Below are positions 33,869-42,937 of a stretch of 43,018 nt of DNA, piece after piece. Within the stretch, counting starts at the first letter, position 1. Each line of letters starts with the position of its first letter. Below the pieces are notes generated by a model, which was not told the DNA's origin, did not search any database, and saw only the letters and a program-made list of their open reading frames with translations. The stretch is from Phycisphaerales bacterium (GTDB lineage: Bacteria > Planctomycetota > Phycisphaerae > Sedimentisphaerales > Anaerobacaceae). The position numbers were made by a program, and so were the translations under genes. Location of the stretch: positions 3,813,242-3,856,259 of the forward strand of contig CP070678.1 in the NCBI GenBank assembly GCA_020352515.1, written 5' to 3'.

Positions 33869-34645
33869 TCAGAGCTTTTCGTATTTCATGATGGCCCGGT
33901 AGAGACCGTTTATGCGTTTTCCGCTGACGACCAGCGGCGAGTAGTTCTCGTTTCTCGGCTGGAGCCGGATTTTGTTTCCGGCCTCGAAGAAAACTCGCTT
34001 GAACGTCGTCTCGTGCGGCGAGCCGAAGCGGATAAAGCAGTCGTCGCCGTTGTGCACCTCAGCGGCGGGCGAGAAGATCACAATGTCACCCTGGTGGAAT
34101 CTCGGCTCCATGCTATCGCCCACCACGCGAACGGCAAAAGCATTGGGGTCGTGCAGATCGGGGCACCGGACGTAGTCGTCGGCGACGCCCACGGGGTAGT
34201 CCAGGTCGTTGAAGTCGGCCGGATAGCCCGCCGAAACCCTGTTTATGACCGGCACGAGTCTTCCCGGCGGCAGGGACCCGCCCCGCCGGCTAACTTTCAG
34301 CTTGCCCTTCGAAACCATCGCCCCAATCTTCGATACGTTGCTCTTCCTGCCGACGAGGTCCTTTATCAGGCTCCGCAGCTTGAGGTTCTCGGCCTCGGCG
34401 ATCTCGTATTCCCGCCGAATGTCCGGAGGCATCGCCTCCATGTGCGCCATTCTCAGCAGAAGGCCCTTCTTGAACTTGAGCACATCCTCCAGCCGCTTGA
34501 GCAGCTCGTCGCCGGGCGGGTTCTTAACCTTCCCCGTTTCGATCGTCGAGAGATACGGTTTCGAAAAGCCGACTCGATTGCTCACCTCGTCCAGGGTCAA
34601 GCTCATCTCTTCACGCTTTTTTCTTATTATTTGTCCGAGTGACAT
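33869..34645 (-). CDS. XRE/S24 LexA-like autocleaving repressor
   Basis: A 258-aa regulator. Residues 1-58 are an XRE helix-turn-helix (LGQIIRKKREEMSLTLDEVSNRVGFSKPYLSTIE). A linker helix (78-100) leads to a peptidase S24 domain with a cleavage Ala139-Gly140 in RVSAGYP, Ser178 in VGDSMEP and Lys216 in TTFKRV, the Ser-Lys dyad of LexA and CI repressors. GAGGTG precedes the ATG. It should repress a target and be inactivated by self-cleavage when RecA or another signal activates it. It follows the DUF362 ferredoxin-like gene by nine nt on the same strand, so it is probably co-transcribed; targets are unknown. Confidence 0.92.
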   Translation of the reverse strand: MSLGQIIRKKREEMSLTLDEVSNRVGFSKPYLSTIETGKVKNPPGDELLKRLEDVLKFKKGLLLRMAHMEAMPPDIRREYEIAEAENLKLRSLIKDLVGRKSNVSKIGAMVSKGKLKVSRRGGSLPPGRLVPVINRVSAGYPADFNDLDYPVGVADDYVRCPDLHDPNAFAVRVVGDSMEPRFHQGDIVIFSPAAEVHNGDDCFIRFGSPHETTFKRVFFEAGNKIRLQPRNENYSPLVVSGKRINGLYRAIMKYEKL

Positions 34646-34654
34646 CAGCGCACC

Positions 34655-35749
34655 TCAAATTGCTGCAGGCTGCCAATCCACCTGCACAAGGTCGTACCTG
34701 CTGTGGCCGAGGCCGATAAGCTCGGCGTGTCTGATTTGATGACGTGGGTCGAGCCTGTCATTGGCCAGCAGCTTCCCAAGCTTCTTGCCGGCGGCTTTCT
34801 CGACGAGGTCGAGCGACGCCTTATCCACCGCCACGGGGTCGTTGGATGCGGCAATTCCGATATCATCGACTATTTTAGGCATGTCCGCACTGTCGAAGCA
34901 ATCACAATCTTTGGTAACTGTTAAAAGAAAATTAAAAAATACAGACCGGTTTTCCTTCCCCTTAAGGGCCCCGAGCGCGTGCTCGGCCACCGACCTCTGC
35001 AGTATCTCGTTCTCCTGCTCCCAGTCGTACTCGACGGCCCCGAACCTGCAGACCGCCACGCACTCGGCGCAGCCGATGCACTTCTCCTGGTCGATGTGGG
35101 CCTTCACGTGGTCGAGCGTGATGGCCTCGGCCGGGCAGTGCGTGCGGCAATCCCCGCATCTCGTGCAGTCGTCGCCCACCGAAGGTTTGAGCGCCGAATG
35201 CTGCCGCATCTTGCCTTTTCTGCTCGCGCAGCCCATTCCAAGCGTCTTGAGGCTGGCCCCAAGAGCCGTTGCCACGTGACCGGTCAAGTGCGCAACCGAC
35301 AGGATAGACTGGCACCTCACTATGTCCGACGCGATAAACACGTCGTCGTTCAACTGGGCGTTGACGGTAACCGCGGTCTCGGCCGTTCCGAAAAGCCCGT
35401 CCGGCGAGATAAATGGTATCCCCAGGCCGTGGACGTCGAATCCGTGCTCGGCCGCGAGAATCGCGTGGTCCACGGCGTTATGCCTGCGCCCGGTGTAAAG
35501 GGTGCTCGTGTCGGCAATGAAGGGCCTGGTCTTGAGGGCGAGAAGCTCCTCGACGAGCCCCTTGATACACGCCGCGGATACGAAAGTGTTGTTGCCGTGC
35601 TCGCCGACGTGGACCTTGACCGCGGTGAAATCGTTTTCTCTGAAACAGCTTTCGAAGCGGCCGAGCTTGAACAATCTGCGGGCCTTCTCGGATATAGTGC
35701 TCGCCCCGTCGTCGATTGAGGCCCTGATAAAGTAGACTTTGGATGCCAT
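34655..35749 (-). CDS. DUF362 iron-sulfur protein
   Basis: A 364-aa cytoplasmic protein: a DUF362 domain (about 1-190; VKVHVGEHGNNTFV, the tail of IVRCQSILSVAHLTGH) followed by two 4Fe-4S clusters, CTRCGDCRTHCP and CIGCAECVAVC, spaced as in 2[4Fe-4S] ferredoxins, and a final DUF362 extension with GIAASNDPVAVDKASLDLV. Similar proteins are called uncharacterised Fe-S center proteins; they may donate electrons to an unknown oxidoreductase. The start lacks a strong Shine-Dalgarno. Being directly upstream of the XRE/S24 repressor is notable. Confidence 0.9.
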   Translation of the reverse strand: MASKVYFIRASIDDGASTISEKARRLFKLGRFESCFRENDFTAVKVHVGEHGNNTFVSAACIKGLVEELLALKTRPFIADTSTLYTGRRHNAVDHAILAAEHGFDVHGLGIPFISPDGLFGTAETAVTVNAQLNDDVFIASDIVRCQSILSVAHLTGHVATALGASLKTLGMGCASRKGKMRQHSALKPSVGDDCTRCGDCRTHCPAEAITLDHVKAHIDQEKCIGCAECVAVCRFGAVEYDWEQENEILQRSVAEHALGALKGKENRSVFFNFLLTVTKDCDCFDSADMPKIVDDIGIAASNDPVAVDKASLDLVEKAAGKKLGKLLANDRLDPRHQIRHAELIGLGHSRYDLVQVDWQPAAI

Positions 35750-35857
35750 GAAGACACCGTTTCCAATCAGCCTGCGGCTCCGTGATTGCCGGACGACCGC
35801 GCCCGGTCAAACAGTGTGGGTTATTATATACTCTATATTTCCGTCTGCAAGCACCGT

Positions 35858-36418
35858 TCAGAAGAGCAGGTGCTCGACAAGGATTTTCACGCCGATCGCA
35901 ATCAGAACCAGGCCGCCCGCGATTTCGATCTTCTTTTCGAAAAAATGCCCGAATTTCTTCCCGACCGCTACGCCCAGATAGGAGAGAACGAACGTGACCA
36001 GACCGATAATACCGGCCGCCGCGGCGATCGACGACGTGATCAGCGAGAGGGTAACACCGATTGCCAGCGCGTCGATGCTCGTTGCAACCGAGAGGACCAG
36101 AAGCGTAAGCAGGTTGGATGGATCGTGAACTCTGTCCGCAGGTTCGATTTTGAAAGACTCGTAAATCATCTTTGCGCCGACAGCGGCCAGGAGGATGAAG
36201 GCCACCCAGTGGTCGTAGGAGGCCACGTACTGTTTCAAAGTCAAACCCGCCAGAGAGCCGACAAGGGGCATCAGGGCCTGAAATCCGCCGAAGAAAAGGG
36301 CTATTCTCAGGGCGTGTCTTATCTTTAGCTCTCTGAACGTCGCCCCGCTGACGATTGAGACGGCGAAGGCGTCCATCGCCAGGCCCACGGCTATGACGAT
36401 AATCGTGATGACGGGCAT
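35858..36418 (-). CDS. mntP: Manganese efflux pump MntP
   Basis: A 186-aa inner-membrane protein with six helices in two DUF204 repeats. Each repeat has the conserved Asp: GLAMDAFAVSIVSG near residue 15 and ATSIDALAIGVTLS near 112. It exports Mn(II). GAGGAT precedes the ATG. I looked for a yybP-ykoY manganese riboswitch upstream and did not see one; the upstream sequence is only 38 nt from the metallophosphoesterase stop, so it is likely co-transcribed with that gene. Confidence 0.95.
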   Translation of the reverse strand: MPVITIIVIAVGLAMDAFAVSIVSGATFRELKIRHALRIALFFGGFQALMPLVGSLAGLTLKQYVASYDHWVAFILLAAVGAKMIYESFKIEPADRVHDPSNLLTLLVLSVATSIDALAIGVTLSLITSSIAAAAGIIGLVTFVLSYLGVAVGKKFGHFFEKKIEIAGGLVLIAIGVKILVEHLLF

Positions 36419-36456
36419 CCACTATCCTCTTCGGTTCGTCGCCCTCACGGCGCCGG

Positions 36457-37392
36457 CTATTTCGCGGGGCCGATATCGAAGACGGCGACCTCGGGTCTTG
36501 CGAGGAATCTGACCCTCGGCGCAAATCCGCCTTCCATCCCGACCCCTCGATTGACGTAGAGCTTTGTGCGGCCCACCGTGTACAGGCCGGACTCGTACTT
36601 TTTACCATATTTCGCCAGCGTAACCAATGCCCCGTATATCGGCAGCGCAACCTGCCCGCCGTGCGTGTGCCCGGACAGGTAGAAATCAACATTGAGCCCG
36701 CCGAGGCTCTCGACGAGATCCGAGAAGTGACAGAGCAGCACGCTCACCTGGTCGGGCGGGACTTTTTCAAGCAGGCCCCTGAAAGGGCTCATGTGCAGAC
36801 AGGCCAGCCCCGTGATGCTGACGCTCTCGCCCCCCTTCGTTAAGCTGACGGTTTTGCCCTCCACCAGTTGGAAGCCGGTGCCGAAGAACAAATCCAGGTG
36901 TGCCCAATGCCCGAGGTCACAGTTGCCGCGAACGGCCAGTTTCGCGACGGACGCCTTCAAGTCCGTCAGAGTCTTCTTGAAGGTCGGCTCTGCGCGGATC
37001 GAATTGAGGGCGTCACCGGTGAAAACGATGATGTCCGCTTCAAGCGCGTTTATCACCTCCACCAGCCTCTTTTCATTTCGAATCTTCCTGTCGCAGTGAA
37101 GGTCGGAAATCTGGACTATGCGGAACGTGACGCCGGTCAGCTTGTCCGTTCGGACGGGAATGATGTTGACCTCCAGCCGGTACGGCTCGACGAAGTACCC
37201 CCAGAGCACACAGGCGATGATCGCCGCCGTCAGCGCATGGACAAGAATTGCCGGCGGGCCGATGAGAATATTCGTCTTTTTCTTGTTGAGCCTGTCGAGC
37301 GTGAAGGCGACCACCAGGGAAACCTCGGCGAGGCAGACCGCCGCCAAAAACGCGAAGAAAATCAGGACCCTGGTTGTCTCGGCGACGCTCAT
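36457..37392 (-). CDS. Membrane-anchored metallophosphoesterase
   Basis: A 311-aa protein. Two or three N-terminal helices (residues about 8-75) precede a calcineurin-like phosphoesterase domain with the ordered metal motifs QISDLHCD, FTGDALN, RGNCD, LLCHFSD and SGHTHGGQV. This resembles the YkuE/YaeI group of membrane phosphoesterases; some act on UDP-2,3-diacylglucosamine or other lipids, but the substrate here is unknown. The start has no strong Shine-Dalgarno and lies 6 nt beyond the DUF1638 stop, so coupling is likely. Its metal dependence (often Mn) makes the neighbouring MntP gene interesting. Confidence 0.9.
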   Translation of the reverse strand: MSVAETTRVLIFFAFLAAVCLAEVSLVVAFTLDRLNKKKTNILIGPPAILVHALTAAIIACVLWGYFVEPYRLEVNIIPVRTDKLTGVTFRIVQISDLHCDRKIRNEKRLVEVINALEADIIVFTGDALNSIRAEPTFKKTLTDLKASVAKLAVRGNCDLGHWAHLDLFFGTGFQLVEGKTVSLTKGGESVSITGLACLHMSPFRGLLEKVPPDQVSVLLCHFSDLVESLGGLNVDFYLSGHTHGGQVALPIYGALVTLAKYGKKYESGLYTVGRTKLYVNRGVGMEGGFAPRVRFLARPEVAVFDIGPAK

Positions 37393-37398
37393 GCGGTA

Positions 37399-38115
37399 TC
37401 AGTCGGCCTTCATTATACCCTGGTTAGTGACATCTTCGGCGATTTTCCGCCCCGGCTTTACCACCAGAAACTCTTCTTCGTCCCATTGCCCGTCCAGCAT
37501 CCTCTGCATCAGCCCCGGGTCGCCTTTCAGCTCGTCGTAGTTCCAGCCGAGGAAGTCGGCGCACTGCCTTGTGAATTGCCTGTATTTTTCGGAATCGGCC
37601 ATGCCCCAGTCGATATACGTCGCCCAGTTGTATTCCTTGATCCAGGTCTGCTCGACCTCCATCAGGTATTTGGCGTTGTCCTCCCCGTATTTCTGCCTGT
37701 ACTCTGCCAGCAGCGCCTCGTACCTCTGCCGGCCCGGCTGCTTTCCGGATTCGATCCAGCCGGGGCTGTACCAGTAAACCCCGCGGTGGGAATCGAAATA
37801 CTCCTTGTACCTTTCCTTTGACCCGAGCAGAAGCGTGATGCAGTCGTGCCCGCGCGCGACGACCACCGGAATCTGCGCCGAGAGGCCCGCAATCCCGTTG
37901 CTGCACAGCCCGTAGCCCAGAAGCGAAGCGTCATAGGGCCGGCCCTGGACGTCGTGCGTTGTCTCGAGGGCCTTCTGCACCTGCCTGCGAAGCCTGTCGG
38001 GCTCGTCGTGAAGACCCTGCTCCATCAGCACAACATCGACCAAATTCTTCGAGCGGGCCGCGCACAGATACGCCTCCCGCTGCATCACCTTGCATACGAT
38101 AAACTGGAGTATCAT
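37399..38115 (-). CDS. DUF1638 protein
   Basis: A 238-aa cytoplasmic protein that fits DUF1638. Visible conserved parts are LQFIVCKVMQREAYLCA at the start, GYGLCSNG in the middle, VVARGHDCITLLLGS and YWYSPGWIESG. DUF1638 occurs in methanogens and anaerobes, often near corrinoid methyltransferase genes, and has no proven function; Cys and His residues in the middle suggest metal or corrinoid binding (inference). The ATG at 38115 is preferred over the TTG seven codons upstream. It heads the DUF1638-phosphoesterase-mntP run. Confidence 0.85.
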   Translation of the reverse strand: MILQFIVCKVMQREAYLCAARSKNLVDVVLMEQGLHDEPDRLRRQVQKALETTHDVQGRPYDASLLGYGLCSNGIAGLSAQIPVVVARGHDCITLLLGSKERYKEYFDSHRGVYWYSPGWIESGKQPGRQRYEALLAEYRQKYGEDNAKYLMEVEQTWIKEYNWATYIDWGMADSEKYRQFTRQCADFLGWNYDELKGDPGLMQRMLDGQWDEEEFLVVKPGRKIAEDVTNQGIMKAD

Positions 38116-38348
38116 CAAACTACCCTGAAAATACAAGCTGTCCGTCCGGATACGAATTTCGTCCGGCCGTTGTTCTTTACGGACTTTGACGGCGGATACT
38201 AATCCAAGCAGGCTAAAATGCCAACAGGAAAATAACGCATCCCCGCCCCCGCCGCGCCTCCACCGTCCGCTATGCGGCGGAATTGCCTTGCATTTGCCCG
38301 CCGCGACCGTATTTTGTATCTAACGTGACCGTTTTTGTGGGAGGTTGC

Positions 38349-39092
38349 ATGGCTCAGACTTCAAGGATCGAATGGACCGGGGCGACGTGGAACCCGGTGA
38401 CCGGCTGCACGAAGATCAGCGCCGGGTGCAAGAACTGCTATGCAGAGCGCCTCGCGCTGCGCCTCACGGCGATGGGCCAGCCGAACTACCGCAACGGCTT
38501 TCGGGTGACCACCCATCCACATACGCTCGAGGCGCCGCTGCGATGGAAGCGGCCGAGGATGATATTCGTTAATTCGATGAGCGACTTGTTTCACGCGGCC
38601 GTCCCCTTCACATTCATAGAGCAGGTCTTCCACGTGATGCGGCTGGCAACCCGGCATCGGTTCCAGGTGCTGACCAAGCGGTCCGCCCGGCTGCTAAAGC
38701 TCAGCCCCCGGCTCGACTGGCCGAAGAACGTCTGGATGGGGGTGACGGTGGAGAATGCCCGCTGTCTTTTCAGGGCGGATGAACTGCGAAAAACGGCGGC
38801 GGCGGTGAAGTTCATCTCCTTCGAGCCCCTGCTCGGCCCCATCCCCGCCATCGATCTTGCCCGGATTAACTGGGTGATAGTGGGCGGAGAGTCCGGCCCC
38901 GGCGCCAGGCCAATGCGAGCCGACTGGGCCCTGGATATTCGAGACCGCTGCATCGCGGCAAATGTCCCGTTCTTCTTCAAACAGTGGGGCGGAGCCAACA
39001 AAAAGAAAACCGGCCGAATCCTCGACGGAAAAACATGGAACCAAATCCCGAATACACGCGAAAGTAGAGAACTTCTATTGTCAGCCGGGTGA
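38349..39092 (+). CDS. DUF5131 (phage Gp37/Gp68-type) three-cysteine protein
   Basis: A 247-aa protein; GGGAGG lies six nt before the ATG at 38349. The N-terminus reads [29 protein letters not shown] in two parts, giving Cys20-x6-Cys27-x2-Cys30, the family's iron-sulfur-like signature, and later [29 protein letters not shown] and [14 protein letters not shown] are conserved. This group is found in phages and near TcmP (three-Cys-motif partner) genes, and its fold resembles radical-SAM enzymes, but its activity is unknown. Here it stands alone, divergent from the DUF1638 gene, with no TcmP nearby. It overlaps the convergent transglutaminase gene by 12 nt. Confidence 0.93.
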   Translation: MAQTSRIEWTGATWNPVTGCTKISAGCKNCYAERLALRLTAMGQPNYRNGFRVTTHPHTLEAPLRWKRPRMIFVNSMSDLFHAAVPFTFIEQVFHVMRLATRHRFQVLTKRSARLLKLSPRLDWPKNVWMGVTVENARCLFRADELRKTAAAVKFISFEPLLGPIPAIDLARINWVIVGGESGPGARPMRADWALDIRDRCIAANVPFFFKQWGGANKKKTGRILDGKTWNQIPNTRESRELLLSAG

Positions 39093-40370
39093 ACGTGTGC
39101 GGGAAGCGACCAGCTCGATCTTTGGCATCGAGAGGTACAGGATCGGCATCTTGCCGTCTTCGCTGGTGATGTAGGGGATGTGGTATATCCCGCAGTTGAC
39201 GATTCCGCCCCCGGTCGGGTCCACCTGCATCCAGGTTTTGCCGTCGAGCAAGACTTCAGCCCAGATATGACCCGGCCCGCCGTATAGCCAGCCGGCCACC
39301 TGTCGACACGGGATTTTCAGGGCCCGGCAGAACGTGACAAAGCAATCGGAGAAATCCCAGCACTGCCCGTACTTTTGCCGGAGGGTCTCTTTCACGCCGT
39401 ACCTCGAGCCCGTGACGGGGCCGCCGAACCGGATGTTCACCCCGGGCCGCAGCCATTTGAGCAGTGTCGCGACTTTTTCCCGGTCGTTCCTGCAGCCGCG
39501 GGTGATCCTCACGGCCAGCGAAACAACGCCGGGGTAGTCGCTCGGCCAGAATTCGGTCGGTTTGACAAGGCTCTCGTCCCGGCCGAGCGTCGCCGGCATT
39601 TCGGGATTCGCGTGGGTGACAACGGTCGCCTCGATGGACAGGACGGGAACGCCCATCTTTTCCGGCAGGCTCTTGAACGAATAGCAGGCGATCTCGCCGG
39701 AATCGAGCAATTCCACGCCAGAGGCGAGAGGTTTGAAGCTATAGGCCGGTTTTGCTTTCGAAACCTTTCTTTGTGTCCTGAGCGCCACCTTGTCGCCGAA
39801 CCGGAACCTTCGCGACAGTGCTGCTATCTGCGAGCGGACGCCATCGTCGTTCGGATTGCGCTCGATTTCAAGAAACAGATTGAAGAGTTTGTTCCAGGCC
39901 ATATAGTCGCCGCCTGCGAGCGGCGCCGCCTCGAAGGTGATCCTGTATGTCGCCCGCTCGGGCTTTGGCCGAAAGCCCAGCTCGAACGCCGTCTTGACGG
40001 CCAGGGCCGTCTGGTCGCCGACGAACTCGACGACCTTTTTGCCGATCTTCAGACAGAACGCCGGATGGCCCTTCACCTTGAGTATGGCCTTATGTATCGC
40101 AACTGCGTCTTTTTCCGTCGGACATTCGATGATATTGACCTGAATCCTGCTCTCGCCGGTCGCCAGAATCGTATTGGACAGGCGGCTTATAGTCCCGCCG
40201 AGCCTCTTGCCGATGGCTGCCGCCTGGTTCCGCGGGGCCACGAATGACTCGACGACCTTCCAGCCGGGCGGAAGCTCGTCGAAGGGCGGCTCGGCGGCGG
40301 GTGCGGCATGTGGGGCAAGGGTGCCTGCAATTGCTCCGACTACGACAAGAGCAGCGACATGCCTGGACAT
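39081..40370 (-). CDS. Secreted transglutaminase-like protein
   Basis: A 429-aa exported protein: signal peptide ([21 protein letters not shown]), a beta/alpha middle region of unknown fold, and a C-terminal transglutaminase core. The triad is Cys337 (YGQCWDF), His368 (GHIWAEV) and Asp384 (QVDPTGG), with normal spacing. Bacterial members are usually cysteine proteases or protein cross-linkers outside the cytoplasm. The start at 40370 follows AAGGGAT; the frame is open 27 codons further but without a signal. It follows a small membrane protein gene by 5 nt, forming a pair. Confidence 0.88.
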   Translation of the reverse strand: MSRHVAALVVVGAIAGTLAPHAAPAAEPPFDELPPGWKVVESFVAPRNQAAAIGKRLGGTISRLSNTILATGESRIQVNIIECPTEKDAVAIHKAILKVKGHPAFCLKIGKKVVEFVGDQTALAVKTAFELGFRPKPERATYRITFEAAPLAGGDYMAWNKLFNLFLEIERNPNDDGVRSQIAALSRRFRFGDKVALRTQRKVSKAKPAYSFKPLASGVELLDSGEIACYSFKSLPEKMGVPVLSIEATVVTHANPEMPATLGRDESLVKPTEFWPSDYPGVVSLAVRITRGCRNDREKVATLLKWLRPGVNIRFGGPVTGSRYGVKETLRQKYGQCWDFSDCFVTFCRALKIPCRQVAGWLYGGPGHIWAEVLLDGKTWMQVDPTGGGIVNCGIYHIPYITSEDGKMPILYLSMPKIELVASRTRSPG

Positions 40371-40375
40371 TTTCT

Positions 40376-40942
40376 TTATCCCTTCTTGGCGCAGTTCGGC
40401 AGGAGCTTTCGCCATTGCTCGGCGTCGGCAACGCCAAAGCCGAGGCGCCATTTCTTGGAAACGCTCTCAGCAACGGTAAGCTTGAAAAATGCGGTCTTGC
40501 CGGGGTACAGTGAGCCGTTGTACCAGCGCCTTTCGCTTACGGCCGAAATCTCGCCCAGCGGAATCGATATCTGTTTTCCAACAAGGGGCCGGATCAAGAG
40601 CGTCTCGTCGGCTATCTGCGCAACACCGGGGCTCTGGATAAGGCTGCTAACCACGATACAGTGCGAACGCAGAACCGCGCCGTCAGGCAGCCGGGCCGCC
40701 GCTCTCTCCACGAGTATATTAACGACGTAAAGGATAAGCATGATAAACAGCGTCAGGGCCATGGGAACAAACAGCCACCAGTCGGGTAGCTCCGGAGCAC
40801 GAACCGACTGGAAACGGTCAATCCCCCACGCCACCGCCATGGGCACAAAGGTCAGCACGAGCAGGCACGAGCCGAAAATATAGATATACCTGGGCCGCCA
40901 GGGCAACACGAGAACAGCCCAGTAATCTCCCTTCTCAGCCAT
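40376..40942 (-). CDS. Small membrane protein with PH-like domain
   Basis: A 188-aa protein. Two N-terminal helices (about residues 18-40, IYIFGSCLLVLTFVPMAVAWG, and 57-75, LFVPMALTLFIMLILYVVNILV) are followed by a soluble beta-rich part with a PH-like pattern: ADETLLIRPLVGKQISIPLGEISAVSE, WYNGSLYPGKTAFFKL and a closing helix ADAEQWRKLLPN. AAAGG precedes the ATG. Such proteins are uncharacterised membrane-linked factors. Its stop is 5 nt before the transglutaminase-like gene, indicating one transcript and a likely shared envelope role. Confidence 0.8.
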   Translation of the reverse strand: MAEKGDYWAVLVLPWRPRYIYIFGSCLLVLTFVPMAVAWGIDRFQSVRAPELPDWWLFVPMALTLFIMLILYVVNILVERAAARLPDGAVLRSHCIVVSSLIQSPGVAQIADETLLIRPLVGKQISIPLGEISAVSERRWYNGSLYPGKTAFFKLTVAESVSKKWRLGFGVADAEQWRKLLPNCAKKG

Positions 40943-41064
40943 GATGACCTTTCCTGATAACCGCTGATGCCGGCCGCCTCCGGGCCGCGCTCCGGCGCTT
41001 CAGCAAAGCCTCAATATCCTGCCGGACCAAGTGATGGTGCCTGAGCCACCCGCCGAGACCTGAT

Positions 41065-42024
41065 TCACGCTCTCCACGGTCGCTCTCTCTTTATCTTCGA
41101 GAGTATATCCTTTGCAATGAGCGCATCTTCTCGGACCTGGAAGTCGAACATCCCGACGCAGACAAAATCGGCGCCGCCTTCGAACGCGTACTTGAAGCCC
41201 GAGCTCGGGTGGATGGCGCCGGCCGCCAGCACCTTGAACGCGATCCAGGGCTTCTTGACGCCCTTCATAAACTCTATGGTCTTCTCCGGCGTCACGGACC
41301 AGTAGTTGTCGTCGGGGTTGTTGACAACGTCCCGGTTCTGGTCCGGCCTCTTGGCCGACCAGTAATTGTGATGGTGCAAGGTCTTGACGTAAAAGTCAGG
41401 GTCGAATCCCCGCTTCTCGGATTCGACCACCACCTCGAGCTTGTGCGCCCCTATCCCGGCCGGGATATTGTTCTCCTTGATGAACTCGAGCGCATCGCCG
41501 AGCCGGTCCATGCGCCCGGCGTTATACCAGTGGTCTCCGATTACCCCCTGCATATAGATCGCGCAGGCCCCGGCGTCGATGGATTGCTTTATGTCGGTCT
41601 TGACGTCGTTGAGCGTGGGGTGTCCCTCGGCAATCCACTGGATCTTCCCGCCGCGCTCGTTCCAGTATTTCGGGAAGATGCGAAAAGGTCTCTCGCTCGG
41701 GTCGGCGATAATGGTATTGATGCCGTTTTCCTCGCAGATTTCGAGCGTCTCCATCACCTTTTCATCCGTGTTGTAGTGTCTCATAAGATGGTGGACGTAC
41801 TTGAGGTCCCTGGCGTGCGACCAGCCGCTGATGAGGTTGCCTCCTGATATGAGCCGGCCGACGGTAAGGTTCTTGATTTTGCCGGCGGGCATACCGGCCG
41901 AAGTGGTCGAACGGCTCGGAGTGTTTGCGGACCGCGCATCCTGGCCCAGGCCCAGAGCCAGTGCGGTGGCAGGGGCGGCTATGGATGTCTTGAGGAAGCT
42001 GCGGCGGTTTATATCGTTGGACAT
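41065..42024 (-). CDS. Tat-exported TIM-barrel-like protein
   Basis: A 319-aa protein. The ATG at 42024 follows GAAAGG and starts a Tat signal (NRRSFLKTSIAAPATALALGLG). The remainder has the regular alternation and features (GKIKNLTVGRLISGGNL, FKVLAAGAIHPSSGFKYAFEGGADFVCVGMF) of an aldo/keto-reductase-like or other TIM-barrel protein found in Planctomycetes; catalytic residues were not identified. The likely location is periplasmic. It is a single gene with no operon partner. Confidence 0.8.
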   Translation of the reverse strand: MSNDINRRSFLKTSIAAPATALALGLGQDARSANTPSRSTTSAGMPAGKIKNLTVGRLISGGNLISGWSHARDLKYVHHLMRHYNTDEKVMETLEICEENGINTIIADPSERPFRIFPKYWNERGGKIQWIAEGHPTLNDVKTDIKQSIDAGACAIYMQGVIGDHWYNAGRMDRLGDALEFIKENNIPAGIGAHKLEVVVESEKRGFDPDFYVKTLHHHNYWSAKRPDQNRDVVNNPDDNYWSVTPEKTIEFMKGVKKPWIAFKVLAAGAIHPSSGFKYAFEGGADFVCVGMFDFQVREDALIAKDILSKIKRERPWRA

Positions 42025-42160
42025 GGCTGGCCTTTCTTTCAAACGCACGTTTGCCGATTGCCTGGTATTATATCCGTAATCCGCAGACCTGTCGAGCCCG
42101 CCCGTCCGTTTTTGTGCGGCGATTTACGTCTATCAGCTCAATCGCCCAAACCACCGCCCC

Positions 42161-42937
42161 CTATGGTGCGCATATCTTGCACGGCCGTTTGCCCGAATTG
42201 ATCGCGGCCTGCCTGGTCTCGTAGGTGACGATGTTTTCCGCAACAATCCTCTTTGCCGAGCGGCAGGAGGGTGTATGAAAGACCTCGCTGTTCTTCGAGG
42301 CCACATAATTCGCCGGTCCGGCCGGCCGGGACGTATCAGTGACGACGGGCCTCGCGGGACTCGTCACGCTCTGGTCGTTCGGGGTCGGACGATGCTGCGG
42401 GGGATTGGCCGAGCGATGGGCGAGAACGAAGGTTTCTATGTCTTCGAGAACCGCGGCGGTGACGGCCGCGGGCATCTCTTCTGCCGGTACGGCCAGCATC
42501 CGCATGGATTTCTTCCAGACGTCGGCCCACGTGCAAAGCCCCCCCTCTTTCTCCAGGTAAACCGGTCTTGCAAGGGAAAGCTGCACGGCGAAAACGCACG
42601 TCTGAGAATCCTGCAGCTTGAGCATTCTGGTCTCGACGGTCAGAACGCTGGTCTTGGCGACCGGCCAAGTTCGGAGGTTGCCGGAGTACATTCTGATACC
42701 GGCCTTGATCAGCTTCTGCTCGATTTTGTCGCGCAGGTCCTTCCATACGAGCCCGTCCTTGTTCGGCTCGGTGTAGCCCATTGCCACGTAAAGCTCGTCT
42801 ATGCCCGCCAGCGCGGGGTTGGGCCGCGAGATAAGCAAAGGAGATTCCCGCTCGAACACTCCGCTATCGGTCAAACCGGCGGCACAAAAGACGGCGACAA
42901 GAGCCGCGGCAATCAGACAGTGGCCCTTTGCGTTCAT
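42161..42937 (-). CDS. Secreted protein with Ada-type zinc site
   Basis: A 258-aa exported protein; GAGGTG precedes the ATG and a signal (LIAAALVAVFCAAGLT) follows. Residues 35-165 form an unrecognised alpha/beta domain with repeated VETRMLKL and VFAVQLSLARPVY segments. A Pro/Thr-rich linker leads to a C-terminal Ada-like metal-binding module: YVASKNSEVFH, His221, Cys225, then NIVTYETRQAAINSGKRPCKIC with Cys253 and Cys256. In secreted proteins this module usually binds zinc with no DNA-repair role. It is the last gene in the window on its strand; 42,938-43,018 holds only its upstream region. Confidence 0.85.
   Translation of the reverse strand: MNAKGHCLIAAALVAVFCAAGLTDSGVFERESPLLISRPNPALAGIDELYVAMGYTEPNKDGLVWKDLRDKIEQKLIKAGIRMYSGNLRTWPVAKTSVLTVETRMLKLQDSQTCVFAVQLSLARPVYLEKEGGLCTWADVWKKSMRMLAVPAEEMPAAVTAAVLEDIETFVLAHRSANPPQHRPTPNDQSVTSPARPVVTDTSRPAGPANYVASKNSEVFHTPSCRSAKRIVAENIVTYETRQAAINSGKRPCKICAP

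Noticed and set aside
36419-36456. yybP-ykoY manganese riboswitch before mntP
   Set aside because: Only 38 nt separate mntP from the preceding stop and no riboswitch core is visible.
35478-36692. 404-aa minus-strand frame spanning parts of three genes
   Set aside because: It cuts across the DUF362, MntP and metallophosphoesterase genes in a wrong frame and has the Arg/Gly-rich look of a shadow.
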